Shown here piece after piece: positions 1 to 6,244 of a stretch of DNA of 9,111 bases. Source of the stretch: JBOHHM01 sp050725495. Lineage in GTDB: Bacteria > Pseudomonadota > Gammaproteobacteria > Burkholderiales > Burkholderiaceae_C. Position 1 is the stretch's first letter, and each line of letters opens with the position of its first letter. The stretch spans positions 1 to 9,111 of the forward strand of contig JBOHHM010000066.1 in assembly GCA_050725495.1 (NCBI GenBank), given 5' to 3'. The translations under genes were made by a program, and so were the position numbers. The notes below the pieces were generated by a model, which saw only the letters and a program-made list of their open reading frames with translations, was not told the origin of the DNA and made no database searches.

Positions 1-87
1 CAACGCTTCGCCCACACCCTCACGAATGTGCACGCATGACTCGGGGCCGCCGTAGCTGGCTAAGCCTTCAACGTATGACTCTTTCAT
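1..87 (-). CDS. Hypothetical ORF within the group II intron 5' region (partial, probably not a real protein)
   Basis: An ATG at 87-85 opens a 29-codon reading frame that continues past the left edge, beginning MKESYVEGLASYGGPESC. Databases often annotate this reading frame as a hypothetical protein next to group II intron reverse transcriptases. The likely cause of its conservation is the structured intron RNA (domain I), not protein function. I see no good Shine-Dalgarno sequence before it. It is listed so the reader can recognise the homology, and I doubt it is translated. Confidence 0.3.
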   Translation of the reverse strand, partial: MKESYVEGLASYGGPESCVHIREGVGEAL

Positions 88-99
88 TCACAACACTTT

Positions 100-115
100 G
101 CCGGTTTTGACCGGC
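100..115. repeat. Perfect 6-bp hairpin (GCCGGT/ACCGGC)
   Basis: This inverted repeat has a 4-nt loop (TTTG on plus, CAAA on minus). On the minus strand it lies directly after the proposed intron 5' end and fits the first small stem of group II intron domain I. On the plus strand it sits just upstream of the dehydrogenase ribosome-binding site. There it could weakly affect read-through into that operon, but it has no following T-run. Confidence 0.5.
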
Positions 116-119
116 GCAC

Positions 120-125
120 GGAGAC
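120..125 (+). promoter_or_regulatory. Shine-Dalgarno of the dehydrogenase gene (GGAGAC)
   Basis: GGAGAC lies 4 nt before the ATG at 130 and supports that start. It is the first sequence after the inferred intron terminus, so the insertion appears to have kept the ribosome-binding site while replacing everything upstream. No -35/-10 promoter is evident between the inferred junction and the gene. Confidence 0.6.
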
Positions 126-129
126 ACGC

Positions 130-939
130 ATGAAACCCCTGAGTGGAAAAGTCGCCATCGTCACCGGCGCGGCGCGCGGCATCGGCTACGAATATGCGGT
201 TCGGCTGGCCGAACTGGGCGCTCACGTCGCCGTGTGCGACCGCAACCTGGAGTCCTACAAGGAATTTGCGCGCGAGCAGGAACGCATTGCCGGCGTGGAC
301 ATCAAGACGCGGCTCGACCAGCTCGGCGTGCAGTCGCTTCTCAAGCAGGTGGATGTCACGCGTCCGCAGGAGCTGCGCGCTTTCGTCGACGACGTGCTGA
401 CGAAGTGGGACCGCATCGATGTGCTGGTCTGCAATGCCGGCGGCGGCGGCGACCTGTTCGGCTCCACCGCTTCCACGCTCGACCCGCAGACCACGCGCGC
501 CATGCTGGAGAAGAACCTGGTCAGCGTGATCGACACCTGCACGGCCGTCATTCCGGCGATGCGGCGCCAGAAGAGCGGCAGGATCATCACCGTGAGCTCG
601 GCCGCCGGCATGGGCACGCTGGCGCGCCGCGGCGAAGCGGCCGACTATGCGGTGGCCAAGGCCGGCGTGGCGCACTACACGCGCCTGCTGGCACAGGAAC
701 TGGGCCCCGACAACATCAACGTCAACGGCATCGCGCCCGGGCTGATCGCCAGCGGCCAGTTCGAGGAACGCGTCGAAGGCGCCGGCACCGGACGCCTCGA
801 TGCCTGGAGCCGCAAGGTGCCGCTGCGGCGCCTGGGCACGCCGCGCGAGTGCGCCAACGTCATCGAATTCCTGGCGACCGAACAGTCGGCCTATGTCACC
901 GGACAGGTGATCACGGTCGACGGCGGCCTGCTGGGCTGA
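130..939 (+). CDS. SDR-family NAD(P)-dependent oxidoreductase
   Basis: A 269-residue classical short-chain dehydrogenase/reductase, expected to be a cytosolic enzyme that interconverts an alcohol and a ketone. The Rossmann glycine motif TGAARGIG is at residues 12-19. Asp37 at the end of strand 2 favours NAD(H) over NADP(H). The NAG motif appears as CNAGG at 101-105. Catalytic residues are Asn129, Ser157, Tyr173 and Lys177 (YAVAK). The Ser-Tyr spacing is a few residues longer than in typical members because of an ARRGEAAD insertion. The C-terminal YVTGQVITVDGG motif is intact, so the gene looks complete. The ATG at 130 is preceded by GGAGAC. It heads an operon with the Bug receptor (39-bp gap), CoA-transferase and thiolase, so a hydroxyacyl or alicyclic alcohol substrate is plausible. 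The specific substrate cannot be read from the sequence. Confidence 0.93.
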   Translation: MKPLSGKVAIVTGAARGIGYEYAVRLAELGAHVAVCDRNLESYKEFAREQERIAGVDIKTRLDQLGVQSLLKQVDVTRPQELRAFVDDVLTKWDRIDVLVCNAGGGGDLFGSTASTLDPQTTRAMLEKNLVSVIDTCTAVIPAMRRQKSGRIITVSSAAGMGTLARRGEAADYAVAKAGVAHYTRLLAQELGPDNINVNGIAPGLIASGQFEERVEGAGTGRLDAWSRKVPLRRLGTPRECANVIEFLATEQSAYVTGQVITVDGGLLG

Positions 940-978
940 AGGCTTCGCATCGCTCACCCACAACGAAGGAGACACGCC

Positions 979-1953
979 ATGTTCAAGTACCTCGCCGCCC
1001 TCACGCTGGGCCTCGCGCTGGCGCAAGCGCCAGCTCTGGCCGCCGACGCGCCCTACCCCGCCAAGGTGGTCAAGGTCGTGGTGCCGTACCCGCCCGACGG
1101 CCCCACCGACAGCGCGGCGCGCGTGGTCGCCAAGTCGCTGGGCGAGCAGCTGGGCCAGCCCTTCATCATCGAAAACAGGGGCGGCGCCAGCGGCACCATC
1201 GGTACCGCGGTGGTCGCGCGCGAGCCGGCCGATGGCTATTCGCTGGTGGTGGTGGCCGCGCACCATGTCACCAATGCGGCCACCGGCATGAAGCTGCCCT
1301 ACGACCCGATCAAGGACTTCGACCCGATCGGCGCCATCGCCTACCTGCCGGTGCTGATGGCGGTCAACGGCAACCTGGTACCGGCCAAGGATCTGAAGTC
1401 GCTGGTGGAATGGATCCGGGCGCAGAAGGTGCCGGTCCAATATGCCTGCTCCGGTTCCGGCAGCCTCACGCAGTTGTGGGGCGAACTGTGGGCCAGACGG
1501 AACAACCTGCAGTTGCAGAACATCCCCTACAAGGGCTCGGCCGATGCGGCACGCGCCGTGGTGGCAGGCGAGGTGCCGCTGCTGTTCGATGTGGGCGGTA
1601 CCACCACGACCATGATCGCCAGCGGCAGGCTGCGCGGCATCGTGACAGCGGGCAGCCAGCGAGCCCCCGGCCTGCCCGATGTGCCAACGGCGCGCGAAGC
1701 AGGTGCGCCCGACGTCGAGGCACAAAGTTTCCTGGGTCTGCTGGCGCCCGCCGGCCTGCCGGTGCCTGTGCGCGACAAGCTCAATGCCGCGCTCAACAAG
1801 GCACTGCAGGACCCGGAGGTGCTCAAGGTGCTCGCGGCCCAGGGCCTGAGCCCGGCAGGCGGCTCGGCGCAGGGCTTCGGCAAGATGCTCGCCGATGACC
1901 TCAAGCGCTGGAGCGAGGTCGCCCGCGCGGCCAACATCAGCTACGCCAACTGA
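979..1953 (+). CDS. Bug-family (TctC-like) tripartite tricarboxylate transporter substrate-binding protein
   Basis: A 324-residue periplasmic receptor. Residues 1-21 form a Sec signal peptide (FKYLAALTLGLALAQAPALA, with a probable cut after Ala21 or Ala22). The mature protein starts with the family hallmark YPAKVVKVVVPYPPDGPTD, where the VPYPPxGPTD loop contacts the ligand carboxylate in solved Bug structures. ENRGGASGTIGT and ADGYSL are further family signatures, and the length is normal. GAAGGAGA before the ATG is a strong ribosome-binding site. No TctA or TctB membrane subunits are present, as is common for orphan Bug genes in Burkholderiales. These may share a transporter elsewhere or act as sensors. 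Placement between a dehydrogenase and a CoA-transferase suggests the ligand is the pathway's carboxylate substrate (inference). Confidence 0.93.
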   Translation: MFKYLAALTLGLALAQAPALAADAPYPAKVVKVVVPYPPDGPTDSAARVVAKSLGEQLGQPFIIENRGGASGTIGTAVVAREPADGYSLVVVAAHHVTNAATGMKLPYDPIKDFDPIGAIAYLPVLMAVNGNLVPAKDLKSLVEWIRAQKVPVQYACSGSGSLTQLWGELWARRNNLQLQNIPYKGSADAARAVVAGEVPLLFDVGGTTTTMIASGRLRGIVTAGSQRAPGLPDVPTAREAGAPDVEAQSFLGLLAPAGLPVPVRDKLNAALNKALQDPEVLKVLAAQGLSPAGGSAQGFGKMLADDLKRWSEVARAANISYAN

Positions 1954-1979
1954 GCGACGGCCCGAAGGAGCCAGCGCCC

Positions 1980-3215
1980 ATGCCATCTCATCCCACTCCG
2001 CGCCCGCTCGACGGTGTGCGCGTCGTCGAATTCGGCCAGTTCATCGCGGGTCCGGGCGCCACCCAGGTCCTTGCAGACCTTGGCGCCGATGTCGTGAAGA
2101 TCGAAAGCCCCAATGGCGACAACGGTCGGCGCTTTGGCGCCAACGCCGCCACGCAGGGGCGCAGCGGCCTGTTCGTGGCCTACAACCGGGGCAAGCGCTC
2201 CGTCGTGCTGGACATGCGCCGCCCTGAAGGCCTGGCGCTGGCGAAGAAGCTCGCGTTGCAGGCCGACGTGGTGCTGCAGAACCTGCGCCCCGGCACGGTC
2301 GAGACGCTGGGCCTGGATGCGGCGAGCCTGCGGCGTGAGAAGCCGTCGCTGATCCACGTCTCCGTGTCCGGCTTCGGCCTGCAGGGGCCCTCGCGTCAGC
2401 GGCCGGGCCTGGACATCGCCGGCCAGGCCGAGAGCGGGATGATGTCGATCACCGGCGAACGCGGCGGCACGCCGCTGAAGGCGGGCTTCGCGGTGGCCGA
2501 CGTGTCGACCGCCAACGCGGCGGCGCAGGCCATCCTGGCGGCTTTCATCCAGCGCTTGCGCACCGGCGAGGGCGCCACCATCGAAACTTCTCTGCTGGCC
2601 GCCGGCGTGGCGATGCAGGCGCAGTTATGGGGCGAATACCAGTATAGCGGAAAGCAGCCGGCGCGCTCGGGCAATGCGCAGCCGCTGGTGGCGCCGGCGG
2701 CCGACCTGATCGAAGTGCAGGACGGGCACATCGTCTTGTCGGCCTACATCGACGACCATTGGCGGCGGCTGTGCAAGGCCATCGGACAACCCGCGCTGGC
2801 CGAGGACCCACGCTTTGCCAGCAACGCGGGACGGGTGGCGAACCGCGCCGAAATCATCGCCGTGGTGCAGCAGGCGCTGGGGCCGCTGACCGGCGAGGCG
2901 GCGCGCGAACTGCTCGAGCGCCACAGCGTCGTGGTGGGCGTGGTGCGCAGCTACGCGCAGGTGCTGGCCAGCGAAGATGTGCGCGCCTCGGGCGTCTTTC
3001 AGGCGGCGCAGGACGAACGCGGCGACCAATACATGCTGCCGGGCCTGCCCTATCGCTTCCACGACCAGCCGCTGCAGAACTCGGCGCCGCCGCGCTCGCC
3101 CGCCCTGGGCGAACACACCGACGAGGTGCTGGCACAGGCGGGCCTGGCGCCGCAGGAAATCGAGCAGTTGCGCGCCTGTGGCGCCATCGGACTCGCGGAG
3201 CCGGCCCATGCGTGA
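1980..3215 (+). CDS. CaiB/BaiF (class III) CoA-transferase
   Basis: A 411-residue member of the formyl-CoA transferase/CaiB/BaiF/Amacr superfamily. These enzymes move CoA between carboxylic acids through a mixed-anhydride intermediate, or racemise 2-methylacyl-CoAs. The N-terminal signature LDGVRVVEFGQFIAGPGATQ (10-29), the LADLGADVVKIE block (31-42), NRGKRSVVLD (69-78) and LRPGTVETLGLD (102-113) are intact. The catalytic aspartate is predicted at Asp174 in GFAVADV, following the RPGLDIAGQAESGMMSITGE segment. The start is supported by AAGGAG upstream; the gap from the Bug gene is 26 bp. The stop overlaps the thiolase start by 8 nt, implying translational coupling. The most likely role is CoA activation of a carboxylate that the thiolase later cleaves. 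An acyl-CoA racemase role is less likely but cannot be excluded. Confidence 0.93.
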   Translation: MPSHPTPRPLDGVRVVEFGQFIAGPGATQVLADLGADVVKIESPNGDNGRRFGANAATQGRSGLFVAYNRGKRSVVLDMRRPEGLALAKKLALQADVVLQNLRPGTVETLGLDAASLRREKPSLIHVSVSGFGLQGPSRQRPGLDIAGQAESGMMSITGERGGTPLKAGFAVADVSTANAAAQAILAAFIQRLRTGEGATIETSLLAAGVAMQAQLWGEYQYSGKQPARSGNAQPLVAPAADLIEVQDGHIVLSAYIDDHWRRLCKAIGQPALAEDPRFASNAGRVANRAEIIAVVQQALGPLTGEAARELLERHSVVVGVVRSYAQVLASEDVRASGVFQAAQDERGDQYMLPGLPYRFHDQPLQNSAPPRSPALGEHTDEVLAQAGLAPQEIEQLRACGAIGLAEPAHA

Positions 3216-4386
3216 AGCTGTCATCGTCTCCACGGCCCGCACGCCCATCGCGAAGGCCTACCGGGGTGCGCTCAATGCCACGCACGGCGCGGATCTGGGC
3301 GCCCATGTGCTGCAGCACGCCACGCAGCGTGCAGGCATCGAGGCGGGCGAAGTGGAAGAAGTCATCCTCGGCGTTGGCCGCGCCGAAGCGGCGACCGGCG
3401 GCAACATCGCGCGCCAGAGCGCGCTTCGGGCTGGATTTCCGGTGTCCACGTCGGGCCTGGTCGTCAGCCGTGCCTGCGCTTCGGGACTGGAGGCGATCGT
3501 CGCCGCCGCGCATCGCGTCGTGCTGGAAGGTGTGCCCATCGTGGCCGCCGGCGGGCTGGAATCCATCAGCCTGACGGTGAACGAGCACACCAACCGCCAT
3601 TGCGCGCAGAACCCCTGGCTGGCAGAACACCTGCCGGCCACCTACCTCACCATGATTCAGACCGCCGAGGTGGTCGCTCGCCGCTACGGGATTGCGCGCG
3701 AGCTGCAAGACGCCTACGGTGCACGCAGCCAGCTGCGCACGGCCCAGGCGCAGGCGGCGGGCCGCTTCGAATCGGAGATCGTGCCCTTCACCGCGCGCCA
3801 GCAATTCGTCGACCGGTCCAGCGGCGAAGCGCGCGAGGAGGTCGTGACGCTGGCGCAGGATGAGGGCCTTCGCGCCACTTCCGCCGAAGCGCTCGCCCAA
3901 CTCAAGCCGGTGAGCGAGGGCGGTTGCATCACGGCAGGCAACGCAAGCCAGCTGTCAGATGGCACGTCGGCCTGCATCGTGATGGATGCCAAGCTTGCCG
4001 AGCGGCGTGGACTCCAGCCGCTCGGTGTGCTGCGGGGCTACCAGGTGGCCGGTTGCGAGCCCGACGAGATGGGAATCGGCCCCGTCTTCGCCATTCCCCG
4101 GCTCTTGCAGCGCTGCGGGGTCAAGCCCGATCAGGTTGGCCTGTGGGAGCTGAACGAGGCATTTGCGGTGCAGGTTCTGTATTGCCGCGACCGCCTTGGC
4201 ATCGATGACGAGCTGCTCAACGTCAATGGCGGCAGCATTGCGCTCGGACACCCCTTCGGCATGACGGGTGCGCGACTCACCGGTCATGCCCTGATCGAGG
4301 CCAGGCGCCGTCGCGCCCGCTATGCCGTCGTTTCCATGTGCATCGCGGGTGGGATGGGCGCGGCGGCACTGTTCGAGGTGTGCTGA
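3208..4386 (+). CDS. Thiolase (acetyl-CoA C-acyltransferase family)
   Basis: The product is 392 residues, the usual length for tetrameric biosynthetic/degradative thiolases. All catalytic elements are visible: nucleophile Cys90 in VSRACASGLEAI, the NEAFA motif, His348 in GGSIALGHPFGMTGAR, and Cys378 in CIAGGMG. These positions match Zoogloea thiolase numbering almost exactly. The frame is open further upstream, but the start at 3208 gives the family N-terminus MREAVIVSTARTPIAKAYRG. It has GGAG at 3197-3200 and overlaps the CoA-transferase stop (ATGCGTGA). The enzyme should cleave a 3-ketoacyl-CoA with CoA, or condense two acyl-CoAs. Its place after an SDR and a CoA-transferase favours the degradative direction. 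The exact chain or ring substrate is not determinable. It is the last gene of the plus-strand operon. Confidence 0.94.
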   Translation: MREAVIVSTARTPIAKAYRGALNATHGADLGAHVLQHATQRAGIEAGEVEEVILGVGRAEAATGGNIARQSALRAGFPVSTSGLVVSRACASGLEAIVAAAHRVVLEGVPIVAAGGLESISLTVNEHTNRHCAQNPWLAEHLPATYLTMIQTAEVVARRYGIARELQDAYGARSQLRTAQAQAAGRFESEIVPFTARQQFVDRSSGEAREEVVTLAQDEGLRATSAEALAQLKPVSEGGCITAGNASQLSDGTSACIVMDAKLAERRGLQPLGVLRGYQVAGCEPDEMGIGPVFAIPRLLQRCGVKPDQVGLWELNEAFAVQVLYCRDRLGIDDELLNVNGGSIALGHPFGMTGARLTGHALIEARRRRARYAVVSMCIAGGMGAAALFEVC

Positions 4387-4412
4387 AGCCGCCTGGCGTT
4401 CGCCGGCCCTGC

Positions 4413-4448
4413 CTTGCGCCATCGCTGGTCGGATAGCCACGGCGCAAG
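4413..4448. terminator. Inverted repeat in the convergent intergenic region, possible terminator
   Basis: A perfect 8-bp stem CTTGCGCC (4413-4420) / GGCGCAAG (4441-4448) encloses a 20-nt loop that can form a further 3-bp TGG/CCA pairing. It lies between the converging thiolase and alkyl-sulfatase-like genes, where a bidirectional terminator is expected. Neither strand has a T-run after the stem, so intrinsic termination is uncertain. It could instead be a roadblock or RNA 3'-end stabiliser. Confidence 0.35.
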
Positions 4449-4472
4449 CAGCGGCCCCATGTGCGCCGCTGC
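4448..4472. terminator. Second inverted repeat, possible terminator
   Basis: A perfect 8-bp stem GCAGCGGC (4448-4455) / GCCGCTGC (4465-4472) has a 9-nt loop. It directly abuts the previous repeat, sharing one base. It is compact and very GC-rich, as expected for a terminator between convergent operons, but has no T-tract on either side. Confidence 0.38.
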
Positions 4473-4499
4473 CCGCCTGACCGCGAGCGACGATCGGGG

Positions 4500-6210
4500 T
4501 CAGCCTTCGATCGGCCCGCCGACCGCGAGCACCGCCAGCCCGAGCGTCCTGTCGCCTTCCAGCATGATGTCTGCGCTATCGAGCAGCGCACGCGCCTTGG
4601 CTTCGCGGCCGACCAACCGCGCCCACGTGTCGAAGGACATTTGCAGGGTGCTGTCGGCCTGGCCTTGCACGCCCGCCAGAATCTGCACCACGCCGTTGCG
4701 CAGGCGCAGCGTGAAAGCGTTGTCGGGGGCACTGAACCGCAGGTGTACGGTGGCCGCGCGCTCGGCGCTCAGCGCCGGCGGCAGGATGAAGCGCAAACCG
4801 TTCACGTAGGTGAGCGCCGGCATCTGCTTGACCATGGCGGCGTTGACCAGCTTGAAGGGCGGCTTGCTGGTGTCGATCTTGCCTTCCAACTCGTTGGCCT
4901 GGGTCAGGAACCACGAGCGTGTGTTGGCGGCGGTGGTCACCTGGCCCATCGCGCGTAGCGCGTCGGCCTTCAGTTGGCGGTTGTCGGCCGCGTCATGGCC
5001 GGCCTGCAGCAGCCAGGTCGCCAACTGCGCGGCCCAGGCGTATTCGTGCTTGGCCAGGGCCTCGCGCGCCGCCCACCAGCGCGAGCAGGCGAGTGGCTTG
5101 CTCCTGGGGCGCGGGGCGGTGCAACTCCACGGTGTCCTTGCCGAACCAGCCGACCATGCCGGCATAGATCTGGCGCATGTGGTAGGGCAGCTCGCCGTAG
5201 AACTGGCCCGTGAGGCGGCCGTTCGCCAGCGCGGCCGGCAGCTTCACGGCCTGCACCAGTTCGTCGGGCGAGAGGCCTGCGTTGATGTCGCGGATCGTCT
5301 GGTCGTAGATGTACTGGATGGTGTCGCGGTACTCGGTTACCGCCTGCAGCACGGCCGCGCGGCCGCTGATGGGCACGCCGTGCACGCCCACCAGGTGCTC
5401 GGGCTCCAGCTCGATGATCTTGTCCAGGCCCTTGAGCAGCTCGATCGGGTTGCGGTAGGACTCGCCGCGCAGCGTGCAGATGTTGAACATCGCCGGCCAG
5501 GCCACGTTGTTGATGATGGTGCGCGACTCGGGCAGCCAGATCAGCAGGGTGTCGTCGGTATCGCCCCAGGCGTGGAAGAACTGGACCTTGACGCCGTCGA
5601 TCTCGACCAGCTGGCCGTCGCCCGCGTTGTCGGTCGGGCGCACGAAGCCGCTGGTAGGGGTGTAGCGGGTCAGGTCGTGCAGGAAGGGGCCGATGCCGTG
5701 GTGCGACATCGCATCCGGGCCTTTGTGCGGGAGGTACATGCCAAATTGCATGCCGACGCGGCGCACGATGAAGGGCGAAAGGTCGCCCACCGTGCGCAGC
5801 ACGATCTTCATCAGGTCGGGGTGCGCCCACACGGGCACCTGTCCCTCCTGCTCAGGCGCCACCCAGACGCGCGAGCCGAAGGCGTAGTGGCTGTGCGTGT
5901 ACAGCAGCGCGGCGACCGGCTTGGCGCAGACGGCGCGCAAGTCGTCGTGCTGCCAGCGGGCCTGCTCCACGCAGTCGCCGGTGTCCACCACGATGACGCG
6001 GGTCTTGCCTTCGATCATGGTGCTGTTGCCCAGCGAGGCGCCGACATGGCACCAGACGCCCGGCGCCACCGTGTGGACCTTGCGTTCGAACTGGAGGCCG
6101 TGCTTGCTGTAGGCGACGTTGGCGATTTCGCCGTTGGGGCCGGTGCCGATCTCGACCGGCGCGCCCATGTACACGGAGGAGGGCGACGAAGGGTTGGAAG
6201 CTTGTGTCAT
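4500..6210 (-). pseudogene. Alkyl-sulfatase-like MBL-fold hydrolase, frameshifted
   Basis: Two overlapping frames together encode one SdsA/BDS1-like protein of about 569 residues. The first frame starts at 6210 (AGGAA upstream; 34 bp after the MFS gene). It gives residues 1-381: an MBL-fold domain with THSHY (105-109) and VHG (276-278), then the dimerisation region (about 283-381). Homology then continues in the next frame as REALAKHEYAWAAQLATWLL, through NTRSWFLTQANELEG to a C-terminal SCP2-like domain ending GGPIEG at stop 4502-4500. One extra base at about 5067, inside a GGCGGCGCGCG tract, explains the break: removing it gives VGGREALAKHEY. Unrepaired translation yields 405 residues with 24 aberrant ones and no SCP2-like domain. 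No signal peptide is visible, so the protein is probably cytosolic. The canonical zinc ligands of SdsA1 are partly missing: the HxHxDH motif reads HSHYAF. A sulfatase reaction is therefore not assured. A sequencing error remains possible. Confidence 0.82.
5064..5070 (-). other. Frameshift site in the alkyl-sulfatase-like gene
   Basis: On the minus strand the sequence reads GTG GGC GGC G CGC GAG GCC CTG. Skipping the single G (plus-strand C at 5067, or an equivalent base of the GC alternation) joins the two homologous frames without losing a residue. There is no slippery heptamer or obvious stimulatory structure, so a mutation or a base-call error is favoured over programmed frameshifting. Confidence 0.75.
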
Positions 6211-6244
6211 GGCGGTATTCCTGGAACTTGGAATCAGTGGGTGA

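Larger units (their letters stand above)
1..119 (-). mobile_element. 5' end of a group II intron (partial, runs off left edge)
   Basis: Read on the minus strand, the segment starting at 119 opens with GTGCG, matching the group II intron 5' consensus GUGYG. A perfect 6-bp hairpin follows at once (GCCGGT/ACCGGC, 4-nt loop, 115-100). Next comes sequence that reads MKESYVEGLASYGGPESC and so on; from memory this closely resembles the conserved stretch upstream of the LtrA-type reverse transcriptase in many proteobacterial group II introns. I interpret it as the start of intron domain I. The reverse transcriptase and the 3' end lie outside the window. The element is antisense to the downstream dehydrogenase gene, and the 5' exon junction falls at 119/120, directly against that gene's Shine-Dalgarno sequence. 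The recognition rests on memory of these introns, not on a search. The exact boundary is inferred. Confidence 0.62.

Noticed and set aside
88..1986. Long minus-strand open frame of 632 codons opposite the dehydrogenase and Bug genes
   Set aside because: It is a by-product of high GC and codon bias. It is antisense to two genes with intact family motifs, its composition is low-complexity Arg/Ala/His/Gly, and it shows no recognisable domain.
2977..3207. Upstream extension of the thiolase frame to an ATG at 2977
   Set aside because: The extra 77 residues overlap the CoA-transferase C-terminus and resemble no thiolase. The start at 3208 gives the exact family N-terminus and catalytic-residue numbering.
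5060..5070. Programmed ribosomal frameshifting in the alkyl-sulfatase-like gene
   Set aside because: The junction has no slippery heptamer or homopolymer run, no upstream Shine-Dalgarno-like stimulator and no obvious downstream pseudoknot. An indel in a GC-repeat tract is simpler.
6217..6234. Small inverted repeat ATTCC/GGAAT in the leader of the alkyl-sulfatase-like gene
   Set aside because: A 5-bp stem with an 8-nt loop is expected by chance at this scale. It includes the ribosome-binding site, but there is no further support for regulation.
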